The notes: generated by a model not told the origin, from the letters alone. Numbered from the stretch's first letter, positions 29,403-38,667 are shown. The stretch is DNA of 64,000 nucleotides from Mobilicoccus pelagius NBRC 104925 (GCF_000247995.1 NZ_BAFE01000027.1:62001-126000), one strand, 5' to 3'. Translations and numbers: made by a program.

Positions 29403-30712
29403 GAGGCGGTCCTTCGGGCGGGGAGGAGGTAGACGGTGTCGTCGCGGCGCCGGGGGTCGGTGCCGGCAGAGGTGTCGGTGTGGGGTGCCGGCCCGCGGAC
29501 GAGCGCTCCGGCCGTCGTGAGCGCCACGGGGATCGCCTCGCCGGAGGCGAGGACGCCGCGGGGGATCGACGGGCCGACGACGACGGTCTGCCCCTCGATG
29601 TGGCCGTATGCGCGGTCGGCCGTGACGGTGCTCGTCGACCATCCGCCGAGGTCGTCGACGCGACCGGTGCGCAGGTCGACGAGTGCCCGGCCGAGCACTC
29701 CCCAACTGCCGGAGGGGGAGGCACTCCATGTCACGCGGCCGTCGGGCGGGAGGACGACGGGCCCGCCGAAGACGTGGCGGACGTCCGTCGTGCGGTCGGC
29801 GTGTGCCTCGACGGTGGCCGGGCCGCCGCCGGCGTCGGGGCGCACGAGGAGGACGAATCCGCCGGTGTAGCCGAGGACGGTCGGTGCCGGGCTCGACGCG
29901 TTCTCCCAGCCCCCGTGGGATCGGGTGGCGCCGTCGGGGCCGAGGTGGGCCCATCCCGTCGGTCCGGCGAGGGTGATCTGGCCGTCCTCGTGGGCGGCGA
30001 GGGCAACCATCCCGGGCGGGACGGAGACGGGGCGCGCGTGCCGCGTGGTCATCGGTGTCACCTGTGAGCCCGTCGCGACGAGAGGGACCTCGCCGAGGGT
30101 GGAGACGATCGAGCCCTCGGGGATCCCCGTCTCGTGGTGGGTGCCGTCCGCGGTCTCCCACCACCTGAGTCGGCCACCGACGTGGAGGGCGAGGACGTCG
30201 GTGCCGTCGATGCGGGTGAGGGCGGGTTCGCCGTGGACGTCCCCCTCGGGGAGGGCGGCCCGCCAGCGCACCGTGCCGTCGGCTGCGGAGACGAGCAGGA
30301 GGGTGCGGTCGGAGGAGACGAGTGCGACGGCATCGCCACCGACGACGACCGGGTCGACGTCGGGGAGGAGCGGCGGGGAGGCCCATGTCGCTGCCGGGCC
30401 CCACTCGGCGGGGGCGGTGCCGGGATAGCGGGCGACGTCGCGGATCGTGTCGACCCGCCCGGCGAGGAGCGTCCACACGGACAGGGTGACGACGAGGAGG
30501 AGGACGACACCGAGACCGACGAGCCACGGCAGGCCGACGTGGTCGACCACCGACGCCCCGGGACGCGTGCGAGCGCGGTGCCGGCCGCCTCCCCGGGGCG
30601 GGACGCCGACGGGTGGGGTGCCCGGACGGGCGGCGTCGCGACCGAAGGGACGCACGGGCCCGTCGGCGTGGGAGCGGACGAGGGAGGGGGGCACGGGAGC
30701 TCCTGAGGTCAC
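29399..30712 (-). CDS. Membrane-anchored PQQ-like beta-propeller protein
   Basis: About 437 aa from GTG 30712, which overlaps the EccC-like stop (GTGA). Residues ~1-55 are cytoplasmic and Arg/Pro-rich, one span covers ~62-84 (LVGLGVVLLLVVTLSVW), and the rest is extracytoplasmic. Repeated Trp/Gly blades such as VSAADGTVRWRAALPEG and LLVRPDAGGGPATVEAH indicate a PQQ/WD-like propeller. Such folds usually mediate protein contacts. It is probably an accessory part of the secretion apparatus, possibly taking the place of a missing Ecc component; that is inference. A start at the downstream in-frame GTG (residue 7) is possible. Confidence 0.7.
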   Translation of the reverse strand: MTSGAPVPPSLVRSHADGPVRPFGRDAARPGTPPVGVPPRGGGRHRARTRPGASVVDHVGLPWLVGLGVVLLLVVTLSVWTLLAGRVDTIRDVARYPGTAPAEWGPAATWASPPLLPDVDPVVVGGDAVALVSSDRTLLLVSAADGTVRWRAALPEGDVHGEPALTRIDGTDVLALHVGGRLRWWETADGTHHETGIPEGSIVSTLGEVPLVATGSQVTPMTTRHARPVSVPPGMVALAAHEDGQITLAGPTGWAHLGPDGATRSHGGWENASSPAPTVLGYTGGFVLLVRPDAGGGPATVEAHADRTTDVRHVFGGPVVLPPDGRVTWSASPSGSWGVLGRALVDLRTGRVDDLGGWSTSTVTADRAYGHIEGQTVVVGPSIPRGVLASGEAIPVALTTAGALVRGPAPHTDTSAGTDPRRRDDTVYLLPARRTAS

Positions 30713-33700
30713 GGTCGGGCGAGGTGGCAGAGGGTGGGGGCCTGTCCCCGGCGGGCGAGAACCGCGCGACCCGGCGGGAGGGGACGCATCGGGGCGCCGG
30801 GCCACGGCGGACCCTCCTCCGGATCGCCGGAGAGGAGGAGGCCGGGGCAGCCGAGTTCCTTGATGCGGCCGAGGACCGGGTCGTAGAGCGCCCGCGCCGC
30901 ACCGCCCGAATGGCGGGCGACGACGAGGGTGAAACCGAGGTCGCCCCCCGTGGCGAGGTACGGCTCGAGCGGCCCGAGCGGGTCCGGCCCGGCGAGGAGT
31001 TCGGCGTCGTCGACGACGAGGACGATGCGGCTCGTGCGGCGTCCGCCCCCGCCACCGTGGCGTGGGGATGTGGCCTGCGGCGCACTCGTCGACCGGGCTC
31101 GGAGCTCCTCGGTGAGGGACAGGACGACGGACGACGTCTCCACCCCGGTGCTCGCGTAGGCGACGAGCCGCTCGGCGGGGAGGTCGTCGATGAGCGTGCG
31201 TCGCGGGTCGAGGAGGGCGACGACGGTGTCCTCCTCGTCGAGGCACTGGCGCAGGATGGTGCGCAGGAGCGAGGTGCGTCCACTGCGCCGGTCGCCGAGG
31301 ACGAGCAGGTGTGGTCCGTCGGCGCCGACGCCGGTGGGGGCGAGATCGTCCTCCTCGACGCCGATCCACCATCGGGTCGCCGTGTCGAGGTCTCTCGTCG
31401 TGTCGACCCGGGCGAGCAGTTCGCCGAGACGGAGGTCGGTCGGCAGCATCGGCACGGGCCGCGCCCGGTGGGGGAAGACGTTGGCGAGGGCGACGTAGCG
31501 CTCGCGTTCGGCGTCCCCGAGGCCGACGACGGCGAGGTGGGCGATGCGCCCCGCCGCGACGAGGGCGCGCCCCGGGGTCTCCGCGGGGAGGTGTTCGGCG
31601 AGACGACGGTCGACGGCGGAATCGAGGGGGTCGTTGAGACGCAGCTCGAGTCTGGCGTGGACGGAGGTCTGGACCGGGGGTCGGAGGTCGTGCCAGCGGG
31701 AGGCCGTCATCGCGACGTGGACGCCGACATCGGCGCCCCGCGTGAGGATCGCGAGCACCTGCTCGTGGAGGTCCTCGCGCGACCGGAGGGTGCCGTACCC
31801 GTCGACGAGGAGGAGGACCTCCGGGGTGCCCGGCGCGCGCGGGGAACGGCGGTCGATCTCGCGGAGCGTCTCCCGGAGGATCCGCCGCAGCAGCTCCTCG
31901 TCGCGCCGACCCGCGATCGATCCGGCATGGGGGAGCACCTCGAGCGGCCGGAGGGCGTCGCCGTCGAGATCGATGCCGTGGACGACGAACTCCGCGGCCG
32001 TGTGGTGCCGCGCGACCGCGTAGGCGAGGGTGCGCAGGGCCGTGGAACGCCCACTGTCGGGTCCGCCGAGCACGGCGACGTGACAGGCGCCGTGGCGGAG
32101 GTCGAGGTCGAACGGCACGACGGTCTGCTGGGAGGGGAGGTCGAGCAGACCCACGCGTGCGACGAACGGGCCGGGCGCGGGGTGGCGGCTCAGGAGCTCG
32201 TCGACGCCGAGGAGATCGGGCAGGGGCGGCAACCAGACGGGGCGCGTGCGCGGCGCGGCGTCGGTCATCCGCGCGACCGCCGCGTCGAGGACGGTGACGG
32301 TGCCGGATGCCTCGTGCTCCGGTGGCGCCGCGGCGCACCCCGACGTCGATCCCGTCCGGCTCGTCGGCTCGGACGCGGACGCCGACGTGGAGGTGTGGGG
32401 GAGCCAGTCGACGACCTCCACGGGGGCCGCGGCCCGCCGGGCCCCGGCCTGGGGTGCCGAGACGTAGGCGGCCTCGAACCGCACTGTCGTGTCGGTGCGC
32501 AGGTAGCCGCCGCCGGGTGCCGATGGGAGGCCCGCCGCCGCGGTCGATCCGATGACGGCGCGGGACTCCTCGACGGTGAACGTGCGCAACGCGATGCGGT
32601 AGGAGAGGAACGCCTCGAGGCCGCGGAGGCGCCCGTCGTCGAGGCGTTGCGAGGCGAGGAGCTGGTGGACGCCGATGGAGCGGCCGATGCGGCCGATCGT
32701 CGTGAAGAGGTCGTGGATGTCGGGGACGGCCGTGAGGAGCTCGGCGAACTCGTCGATGACGACGACGAGGTGGGGGAGCGGCTCGCGGCACTCGGCGCGA
32801 CCGGCGGCACGGGCCGCGCGGTAGGCGTACACGTCGGTGAGGCGGCCCGCGTCGTGGAGGACCTGCTGGCGCCGCCGGATCTCGCCGAGGAGGGCGGTGT
32901 GCATGCGGTCGACGAGGCCGAGGTCGTCGCCGAGGTTGGTGACGACGCCGGCGACGTGGGGGAGGGCCTCGAGGCCCGAGAACGTCGCGCCGCCCTTGTA
33001 GTCGACGAGGACGAAGGTGAGGTCGTCGGGGTGATGGGTGCCGGCGAGACCGAGGACCATGCTGCGGAGCAGTTCCGACTTGCCCGACCCCGTGGCCCCG
33101 ACGAGCACACCGTGGGGTCCCGAGCCGCCATGGCCCGACTCCTTGAGGTCGAGGCGCAGCTCGGTGCCCCGCTCGTCGCGTCCCACGACGACGGTGAGGA
33201 GGTCGCGTTCGGCGTGGGGTGCCGTCCAGGCGACCTGGGGGTCGAACCGGTCGACGTCGTCGACGCCGAGGACGCGCGCCGGGGGGAGCGGCCCCACCGG
33301 GCCGTCGTCGTCGGGGGCCCCGAGGCGGGAACGGGCGGCGATCGCCCGAGCGAGCGTTTCGGCGAGTCCTGCCCCCACGGCGTCGGGGACGCCCTCGCGG
33401 TGGACGATCCCGTCGTGGAGGAGGACGAGGCGCGAGGCCCCGGACTCGACGAGCACCTCGGTGGGCACCGGGTCGCCTCGGTCGATGTCGTGGGCCGCCG
33501 TCGTCCCGGGCACGAGGTGGAGGACCCAGCGCCCCGGCACCGCGTCGGCGCCGAAGGGCGGCCGTGACGGCACGAGGACGGCGGGCCTGTCCGCGTCGTG
33601 CTCGACGACGACGAGATGGAGGATGGCGTCGTCACCTGCCCCCGTGTCCCACGGTCCGACGTCCGGGGAGTCGCCTCCGGCGTGCCGCTCATCCCCGGGG

Positions 33701-34497
33701 ATCCCGTGGAGCCGTACCCGGCCGTCGGGGCCGAGGAGGTGGGGCAGCCACCGACACCACGCATGGTCGGCCGGGTCGGGGGCGACGACCGTGATCCGCA
33801 GCCGTTCGGGGCGTGCGGCCGCCGCGGCCTGGAGGAGGGCGGACCGGGCCACGGCCCGCACGTCGTCGATCCCACCCCGGAGGGCGACGTCGCCGTCCTC
33901 GGGACGCAGGAGGATCGGCGCGCCGGGGAGGACCCGGTGCGCCCGCGCGAGGGAGGCCATCGCCCGAGCCGTGACCGGATCCGTCTCGGCCTCGGGGACG
34001 ACGACACGGACCGGATGCGGTGCGGCTCCGACGCCCACGCGGAGGGCCCACGCGTCGGCGTCCCGCAGTCGTCGGGCGCGGACCTCACCCGCGACGACCC
34101 GAGCGAGGAGGGCGACGGGATCCGGGTGGGCGTCGTCGTCGTGGCGCCGCTGGGCCCGCGCCTCCTCGCGGAGGTCGGCCCGCACGTCGTCGAGGTGACG
34201 CAGGTACTTCTCGCGCGCGAACGTGAACCGACGTCGACTCCCCGAGCGCGTCGAGACGTACATCCCCACGGCGCCACCGACGGTGACGACGAGCATGACC
34301 ATGCCGGCGACGAGCAGGAGGACGTTGCCGCCCGCGATCATGAAGAGCACCATCCCGACGCCGCCGAGTGCGGGCAGGAGCACCTGCATGAGGCCCCCCG
34401 CGGGGGTGGCGTCCGCCGGCGGGGGCGGGCGATCGAGGACGCGGGTGCGGGGGAGCGGTGCGGGCGTCGCGCGATGGGACGCGGGAGCGAGGGACAC
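30709..34497 (-). CDS. EccC-like type VII secretion FtsK/SpoIIIE ATPase
   Basis: 1262 aa, near the ~1300 of fused EccC proteins. Two membrane spans lie at ~36-82, then a DUF-type domain, then three FtsK-like ATPase modules. Module 1 is canonical: GATGSGKS (467-474) and LVVVIDEFAELL (~577-588). Module 2 has GGPDSGRST (811-819) and module 3 GDRRSGRTS (1068-1076), both with Arg replacing the Walker Lys. EccC uses ATP to drive WXG100 substrate export, with modules 2-3 binding substrate signals. GTG 34497 has AAGGAGG six bases upstream. It starts a four-gene chain with 4-bp overlaps. Confidence 0.9.
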   Translation of the reverse strand: MSLAPASHRATPAPLPRTRVLDRPPPPADATPAGGLMQVLLPALGGVGMVLFMIAGGNVLLLVAGMVMLVVTVGGAVGMYVSTRSGSRRRFTFAREKYLRHLDDVRADLREEARAQRRHDDDAHPDPVALLARVVAGEVRARRLRDADAWALRVGVGAAPHPVRVVVPEAETDPVTARAMASLARAHRVLPGAPILLRPEDGDVALRGGIDDVRAVARSALLQAAAAARPERLRITVVAPDPADHAWCRWLPHLLGPDGRVRLHGIPGDERHAGGDSPDVGPWDTGAGDDAILHLVVVEHDADRPAVLVPSRPPFGADAVPGRWVLHLVPGTTAAHDIDRGDPVPTEVLVESGASRLVLLHDGIVHREGVPDAVGAGLAETLARAIAARSRLGAPDDDGPVGPLPPARVLGVDDVDRFDPQVAWTAPHAERDLLTVVVGRDERGTELRLDLKESGHGGSGPHGVLVGATGSGKSELLRSMVLGLAGTHHPDDLTFVLVDYKGGATFSGLEALPHVAGVVTNLGDDLGLVDRMHTALLGEIRRRQQVLHDAGRLTDVYAYRAARAAGRAECREPLPHLVVVIDEFAELLTAVPDIHDLFTTIGRIGRSIGVHQLLASQRLDDGRLRGLEAFLSYRIALRTFTVEESRAVIGSTAAAGLPSAPGGGYLRTDTTVRFEAAYVSAPQAGARRAAAPVEVVDWLPHTSTSASASEPTSRTGSTSGCAAAPPEHEASGTVTVLDAAVARMTDAAPRTRPVWLPPLPDLLGVDELLSRHPAPGPFVARVGLLDLPSQQTVVPFDLDLRHGACHVAVLGGPDSGRSTALRTLAYAVARHHTAAEFVVHGIDLDGDALRPLEVLPHAGSIAGRRDEELLRRILRETLREIDRRSPRAPGTPEVLLLVDGYGTLRSREDLHEQVLAILTRGADVGVHVAMTASRWHDLRPPVQTSVHARLELRLNDPLDSAVDRRLAEHLPAETPGRALVAAGRIAHLAVVGLGDAERERYVALANVFPHRARPVPMLPTDLRLGELLARVDTTRDLDTATRWWIGVEEDDLAPTGVGADGPHLLVLGDRRSGRTSLLRTILRQCLDEEDTVVALLDPRRTLIDDLPAERLVAYASTGVETSSVVLSLTEELRARSTSAPQATSPRHGGGGGRRTSRIVLVVDDAELLAGPDPLGPLEPYLATGGDLGFTLVVARHSGGAARALYDPVLGRIKELGCPGLLLSGDPEEGPPWPGAPMRPLPPGRAVLARRGQAPTLCHLARP

Positions 34498-34625
34498 ACC
34501 GCCTCCTTCGGGTCGGGTCGTGATGTCGTCCCCAGCCTCGACGCCGGGTCGTCCGTCGTGGGCACCACGCGGAGAAGGCCTGGGGATACGCTCGCGTCCC
34601 CTCCCACGAAAGCGGCGAACACGAG

Positions 34626-35951
34626 ATGACTGCCTCGATCCGCCGGGTCGTCCGGCTCACCGTCCTCCTCCCCGACGACCGCGTCGACGTCGCGGTCGCC
34701 GACGACGCCGTCGGCGCCGAGGTCGTGCGCGTCGCGCGCGCCGCCTCCCGCACACCCGTCGGTGGCGGTGACGTCGACGGATGGGTCCTCCTCCACCCCA
34801 CCGCCGGGCCGATCCCCCTCGACGCGACCCTGCAGGAGTCGCTCGGCCGGGGGCGGGGCCCGGCCGACGGGGAGGTCCTCACCCTCGCTCCACGGGGCGC
34901 TGCGGACACGGCTCCTCCCGTCGACGACGTCGCCGAGCACTCCGCCGCCCTCCTCACGCCTCGGGGAGAGCCCCTCGGCCCGCGACTCGCGGCGACGATC
35001 GCCGTCCTCGTCCCGGTCGTCGCCGGTGGCGTGGCGTGGGCCAACGGCCGCGACGTGCGCGCGGTGGCCGTCGCCGGCCTCCTCATCGCGCTCGCGACGG
35101 CACTGTGGGGGCGTCTCCGGCCCGAGACCGGCGTCGTCGCCGTGCCCGTCGTCGGGGTCATGGGGGCGGCCGGAGCGCTCGCGGCCTCGGGGACCGGCCC
35201 CACCTGGGCGCTCGTCGCCGCCTGCGGTGCGCTCGTGCTCTGTGGGGTCCTCCTCCTGCCGACCGAACCCCGTCTGCGACCGTGGCTTCTCGCCGCGACC
35301 GCCACGGGCGCGCTCGCCGGGACCGCCGCGCTCGGGGACGCCGTCCTGCCCCGCCCGGGGGGCCTCGCTCCCGCAGCCCTCGCCGCCGCTCTGCTCGTGA
35401 CGACGGCGACCCGGATCTCGCTCACCACCTCCGGCCTCGGCCGCCTCGACGACCGCGTCGCCCGCGGCGAGTACGTCGGTGAGGCCGGTGTGACCGCTGC
35501 GGTCGCGCGGGCGTCGGACGATCTTGCGGCGCTGCTCTGGCCGGCCTCGACGGCGGCGGTGCTCCTCGCCGCCCCGCTGGCGGCGACGGGACGCTGGGGT
35601 CTGTGCACCGCGCTCGCCCTCGCGCTCGTCGTGGGCACCGGGGCGAGGTCGATGATGCGGCCGCGGCACGTCACGCCGCTCGTGCTCGGTGGCGGACTCG
35701 CGGCCGTCGCCGTCGCGATGTGGGGGATGGGGGAGGCCTCCCCGAGAGCGATCCCCGCCGCCGTCACGGCACTCGCCGTGCTCGTCGGGATCGGCGGGGC
35801 GGGTGCGGGTGCCGGGCTCCACCCCGTGACGGTGAGCCGGTTGCGGCAGGCCGCGGACGTCGTGGGGAAGGCCGCGGTGCTCGCCGTCCCGCTCCTCGTC
35901 CTCGGCGTGTACGACCTCTACCGCGTGGTCTGGTCCGCCTCGCCGTTCTGA
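34626..35951 (+). CDS. EccD-like type VII secretion membrane protein
   Basis: 441 aa. A ubiquitin-like (YukD) domain fills about residues 1-95 (MTASIRRVVRLTVLLPDDR), followed by eleven hydrophobic spans from ~120 to 440 that I counted by eye, the EccD layout. EccD forms much of the membrane vestibule of actinobacterial T7SS. It is divergent from the EccC-like gene across 128 bp; TACGCT at 34587 is a candidate -10. Its 3' end overlaps the converging membrane-protein gene by 34 bp. Confidence 0.85.
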   Translation: MTASIRRVVRLTVLLPDDRVDVAVADDAVGAEVVRVARAASRTPVGGGDVDGWVLLHPTAGPIPLDATLQESLGRGRGPADGEVLTLAPRGAADTAPPVDDVAEHSAALLTPRGEPLGPRLAATIAVLVPVVAGGVAWANGRDVRAVAVAGLLIALATALWGRLRPETGVVAVPVVGVMGAAGALAASGTGPTWALVAACGALVLCGVLLLPTEPRLRPWLLAATATGALAGTAALGDAVLPRPGGLAPAALAAALLVTTATRISLTTSGLGRLDDRVARGEYVGEAGVTAAVARASDDLAALLWPASTAAVLLAAPLAATGRWGLCTALALALVVGTGARSMMRPRHVTPLVLGGGLAAVAVAMWGMGEASPRAIPAAVTALAVLVGIGGAGAGAGLHPVTVSRLRQAADVVGKAAVLAVPLLVLGVYDLYRVVWSASPF

Positions 35952-36613
35952 GCGGGTGGGGCGGCCGCTCCCGGTGCGATCCACGACCCGTAGGGGCGGG
36001 CACCGGTCTCGCCCGGGGAGGGGGCGGTCGACCCGGCGCCGTGCGAGGGACCCCCCAACGCCGGAGGGACGGGCCCGGGCACCGGTCGACCGGCGCCCTC
36101 CTGCGGGGCGGGCCCCGAACGGGCCGAGGAGTCGGGGGAACCCTGGGTCTCCGAGACGCCCGAGGTCGCGGGACGCGCGCCGGGGAGGTGCCGGTGGACC
36201 GCGGAACCGACGGCCGTGCCGCCGAGGGCGAGCGCGGCGAGGACGACGCCGACGGCGGCGGTGCGCCACGTCGGTCCGGGCCGGGGGGCGGTCGTGCCGC
36301 GACGGAGGGCGTTGCCGAGGCGGGTACGCCGGATGCGGTGCTCATCGACGACGTCGTGGTCGTCGAGCACCGGACTCGCGAGGTCGGCCGGGGCATCCGC
36401 GGTGGACGCGACCACCGTCGACCGGTCGGAGGCGCCCGCAGCGGGGTCGTCGACCCCGTCGGCATGGGCGACAGGAAGGGGCCCCGGCACGGCCGTACCC
36501 GTCCGCCGCGCGGACGACGCCGGTCCGAGGACGGCTCGGGCGTCGGATCCGCCACGAGACGCGTGTCCGGCGCCCGGCACGAGGCCGGACGCCGGACGCG
36601 GGGAGATGGTCAT
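35918..36613 (-). CDS. Single-span Pro-rich membrane protein of the T7SS locus
   Basis: 231 aa. Cytoplasmic, mostly disordered residues 1-115 with a charged HDVVDEHRIRRTRLGNALRR segment; one span ~117-138 (AAVGVVLAALALGGTAVG); then ~90 extracytoplasmic residues rich in Pro/Gly/Ser. No known domain. It follows two WXG100 genes by 10 bp on the same strand, so it belongs to the secretion locus. The topology (one span, outer tail) loosely recalls EccB or EccE, but no sequence signature supports that. The last 34 bp overlap the EccD-like gene tail to tail. Confidence 0.68.
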   Translation of the reverse strand: MTISPRPASGLVPGAGHASRGGSDARAVLGPASSARRTGTAVPGPLPVAHADGVDDPAAGASDRSTVVASTADAPADLASPVLDDHDVVDEHRIRRTRLGNALRRGTTAPRPGPTWRTAAVGVVLAALALGGTAVGSAVHRHLPGARPATSGVSETQGSPDSSARSGPAPQEGAGRPVPGPVPPALGGPSHGAGSTAPSPGETGARPYGSWIAPGAAAPPAQNGEADQTTR

Positions 36614-36623
36614 CGGGGATCGC

Positions 36624-36911
36624 TCACCCGGCGAGCATCGACCGCACCTGCTGGCGCATGCGGTCCACGGCCTGCGTGTTCGTGTTGAGCGCCTGGGTGA
36701 TGCGGGTGAGGATCTCGTGGATCTCCCGCGCCGCGTTGTCCCAGCGGCGCTGGATGTCCTGGTAGAGGAGCTTCTCGTCGCCCTCCCAGCCCGCGCAGGC
36801 CCCGGCGACATAGGACGACAGCTCCTGCAGCGTCTGCTCGAGCTGGGCGGCGGTGGCGCGAAGGCCGGCCTCGGCCTCGCCTGCGGCGGCGGAGTCGTAA
36901 CTGACGATCAT
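36624..36911 (-). CDS. WXG100-family protein (ESAT-6-like) 2
   Basis: 95 aa, the classic length. Two helices flank AGWEGDEK, whose W-E-G is the W-x-G turn. These proteins are exported as helical-hairpin dimers by T7SS and often act as partners for effectors. The C-terminal helix ends QVRSMLAG and lacks an obvious YxxxD/E export tag, so the other protein of the pair may carry the signal. GGGAGA precedes the ATG by five bases. It lies 11 bp after WXG100 protein 1. Confidence 0.9.
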   Translation of the reverse strand: MIVSYDSAAAGEAEAGLRATAAQLEQTLQELSSYVAGACAGWEGDEKLLYQDIQRRWDNAAREIHEILTRITQALNTNTQAVDRMRQQVRSMLAG

Positions 36912-36922
36912 GGCGGTCTCCC

Positions 36923-37264
36923 TCAGCCTCGGAACGAGCCGGCGGACCAGTCGACGGACTGGCCGACCTGGCGCAACGCCTGCGCCTGGTCGGTCTCGCC
37001 CGTGTCGTAGACCGCCGCGGACGTGGCGACCCGGGTGCGGATGTCGTCGAGGGCGCGGTTGAGCTCGGTGCCTGCGCTCTGCCAGTGCGCCTGGACCTCG
37101 CGGAAGGACGCGAACGAGGCACCCTTCCACACGGCGGGCAGCCCGGCGAGGGAGGTGCCGAACTTCTGCAGGGCGACGTTCATCGACCGGTGGGTGGCGT
37201 CGAGGTTGGCGGCGTGTCTCGCGACCGCGCCGTCGGAGACGGAGTAGCGGGTGCTCATGCTCAT
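36923..37264 (-). CDS. WXG100-family protein (CFP-10-like) 1
   Basis: 113 aa. Helix-turn-helix with PAVWKGASFASF giving the W-x-G turn. The C-terminal tail (VYDTGETDQAQALRQ) contains Y-D-T-G-E, which fits the YxxxE pattern of T7SS export signals. ATG 37264 was preferred because GGAGG lies five bases upstream; ATG 37258 is an alternative. First gene of the WXG-WXG-membrane protein operon, with TAGCGT at 37295-37300 as a probable -10. Confidence 0.9.
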   Translation of the reverse strand: MSMSTRYSVSDGAVARHAANLDATHRSMNVALQKFGTSLAGLPAVWKGASFASFREVQAHWQSAGTELNRALDDIRTRVATSAAVYDTGETDQAQALRQVGQSVDWSAGSFRG

Positions 37265-37682
37265 GGAGTCCTCCGGGAGTGGCTGGGATCTCCCACGCTA
37301 GGGAGAGCCGCCGTTCCCGATCGGGCCCCGCCCTGACCCTGTGGACAACGACGCCGCCCCACCGAGGGTGGGGAGGACACCTCGGTCACCCACGGACCGG
37401 GCGATGGCGAGCACCATGCGGAGCCTGGAAGGACGCGACCCTTCCCGACGCCCGCGACGGCGACATGGGCCCGGCCGGCCGACGCCGCCCGGCCTCGTCT
37501 TCCCGACCCTCGACACGTCCCCCGAGGGGACGCCACGCCACCGGCAGGCCCCTCCCGGCATCCGGGCGTCCGTCCTTCTGCTTCGGCCCCGGTACCCGTC
37601 GGCGGAGGACCATTTCTTCGTCAGGCCCCCGTCAAGAACCCCCGGGAAGCGACCTCGCCCGGTCGGGCCTCGGTCACCCTCG
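37265..37682. other. 418-bp intergenic region with a WXG100 promoter
   Basis: Between divergent WXG100 and peptidase genes. On the minus strand TAGCGT (37295-37300) is a probable -10, followed by GGAGGACTCC before ATG 37264. Beyond this I see no supported gene; short frames here lack a start context and plausible protein. No promoter for the peptidase was convincing. Confidence 0.5.
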
Positions 37683-38240
37683 ATGACCATGAGCCGTTTT
37701 CCCCTGAACGGTCTCGCCCGCTCCGTCGCCGTGACCGCAGCCAGTGCTGCCCTCCTCGTGACGACCGCCGGCCTGACCGCACCCCCCGCGTCCGCCCGTT
37801 CCTCCTGGGTCCCGCCGTCGGTCCGACTCGCCGAGACGGTGGCGAACCACCCGCAGTCGGCGTTCGAGTGCCGCCTCATCGACACCCCCGGAAGCCGGGG
37901 GCTGCGCAACTGGCCGTCGGCCGTGCGTTCCCGGATCGCCGCGCAGTTCGGCCTCACGGACATCGGTGGCTACCGCCCGGGCGAGGGCAGGAGCGACCAT
38001 CACAGCGGCCGCGCCCTCGACATCATGGTGCGCGGTGACGCCGGCACCGAGGTCGCCGAGTGGGTCCGCGCCCACGCGGGTGAGCTCAACGTCAAGTACG
38101 TCATCTGGCAGCAGGGCTACTGGCAGCCCGGCATGAACGGCTACCGCCCGATGAAGGACCGCGGCAGTGAGACGGCGAACCACTGGGACCACGTCCACGT
38201 GTCGTTCTACCGCGGCTCGGGCACCTGCCCCTTCCGCTGA
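37683..38240 (+). CDS. Secreted LAS-type (Hedgehog/DD-peptidase-like) zinc protein
   Basis: 185 aa. Signal peptide ~1-36 ending near APPASARS. The mature domain has HHSGRALDIM, giving the His-x6-Asp zinc pair, and HWDHVHVSF, giving the His-x-His motif of LAS-superfamily peptidases; the layout resembles ARB_07466-like domains. The likely target is peptidoglycan stem peptide, by fold analogy only. Two Cys (about residues 62 and 181) could form a disulfide. It follows the T7SS locus and may also act on the wall, but no operon link is seen. ATG 37689 is a close alternative start. Confidence 0.8.
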   Translation: MTMSRFPLNGLARSVAVTAASAALLVTTAGLTAPPASARSSWVPPSVRLAETVANHPQSAFECRLIDTPGSRGLRNWPSAVRSRIAAQFGLTDIGGYRPGEGRSDHHSGRALDIMVRGDAGTEVAEWVRAHAGELNVKYVIWQQGYWQPGMNGYRPMKDRGSETANHWDHVHVSFYRGSGTCPFR

Positions 38241-38267
38241 CCCCGTTCCCGCCCTCCGGATGCCACG

Positions 38268-38297
38268 ACGACCCGGCCCCTCCAGGGGCCGGGTCGT
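38268..38297. terminator. Strong bidirectional terminator-like hairpin
   Basis: A 13-bp perfect stem (38268-38280 with 38285-38297), loop TCCA, 28 bp after the peptidase stop and before a converging small gene. Confidence 0.75.
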
Positions 38298-38400
38298 TCG
38301 TCGTGTGGGGGCGTCGCCCTGTCCGGCCCGGAGGCCCGCGCGTCGTCGCCCGGTGCGGCCTTCGCGGGGCCGCTCGACAGGTTCCGTTCGAGCTGCGCCG

Positions 38401-38667
38401 TCAGGCGTCGGCGAGCGTGAGGCCGATCGTCGAGAGCAGCTCGTACGGCGGGATCTTCGTGCCGCCGGAGGCGATCGCGAGGAGCGCCGAGGCGAGGCTC
38501 GCCATCGCCGAGGTGAGGATGAGCGGATCCTGCTCGTCCATCTCGTCACGGAGGACGTCGACGTACTCGTTGACCGTGCAGCCACCGTCCATGCTCTGAA
38601 GCCGGGCCGTGAGGATCGCCATCGCGCTCTGCATGCCGGGCGCCGGCGTCGTGGTGTTCTTGTTCAT
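38401..38667 (-). CDS. Small hypothetical helical protein
   Basis: 88 aa from ATG 38667. Predicted mostly helical with one Cys; middle segment VNEYVDVLRDEMDEQDPLILTS and hydrophobic MASLASALLAIASGG. I do not recognise a family and no signal peptide is evident. GGGGAGGA precedes the start by six to seven bases on the minus strand, which supports translation. It converges on the peptidase gene and diverges from DUF3145. Confidence 0.58.
   Translation of the reverse strand: MNKNTTTPAPGMQSAMAILTARLQSMDGGCTVNEYVDVLRDEMDEQDPLILTSAMASLASALLAIASGGTKIPPYELLSTIGLTLADA

Noticed and set aside
30613-33567. 984-codon open frame antisense to the EccC-like gene
   Set aside because: It mirrors the GC-rich coding strand of a convincing ATPase; the product is Arg/Gly/Asp-rich with no domain.
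35918-36613. EccB or EccE assignment for the single-span protein
   Set aside because: Only topology is similar; no sequence signature of either family is visible.
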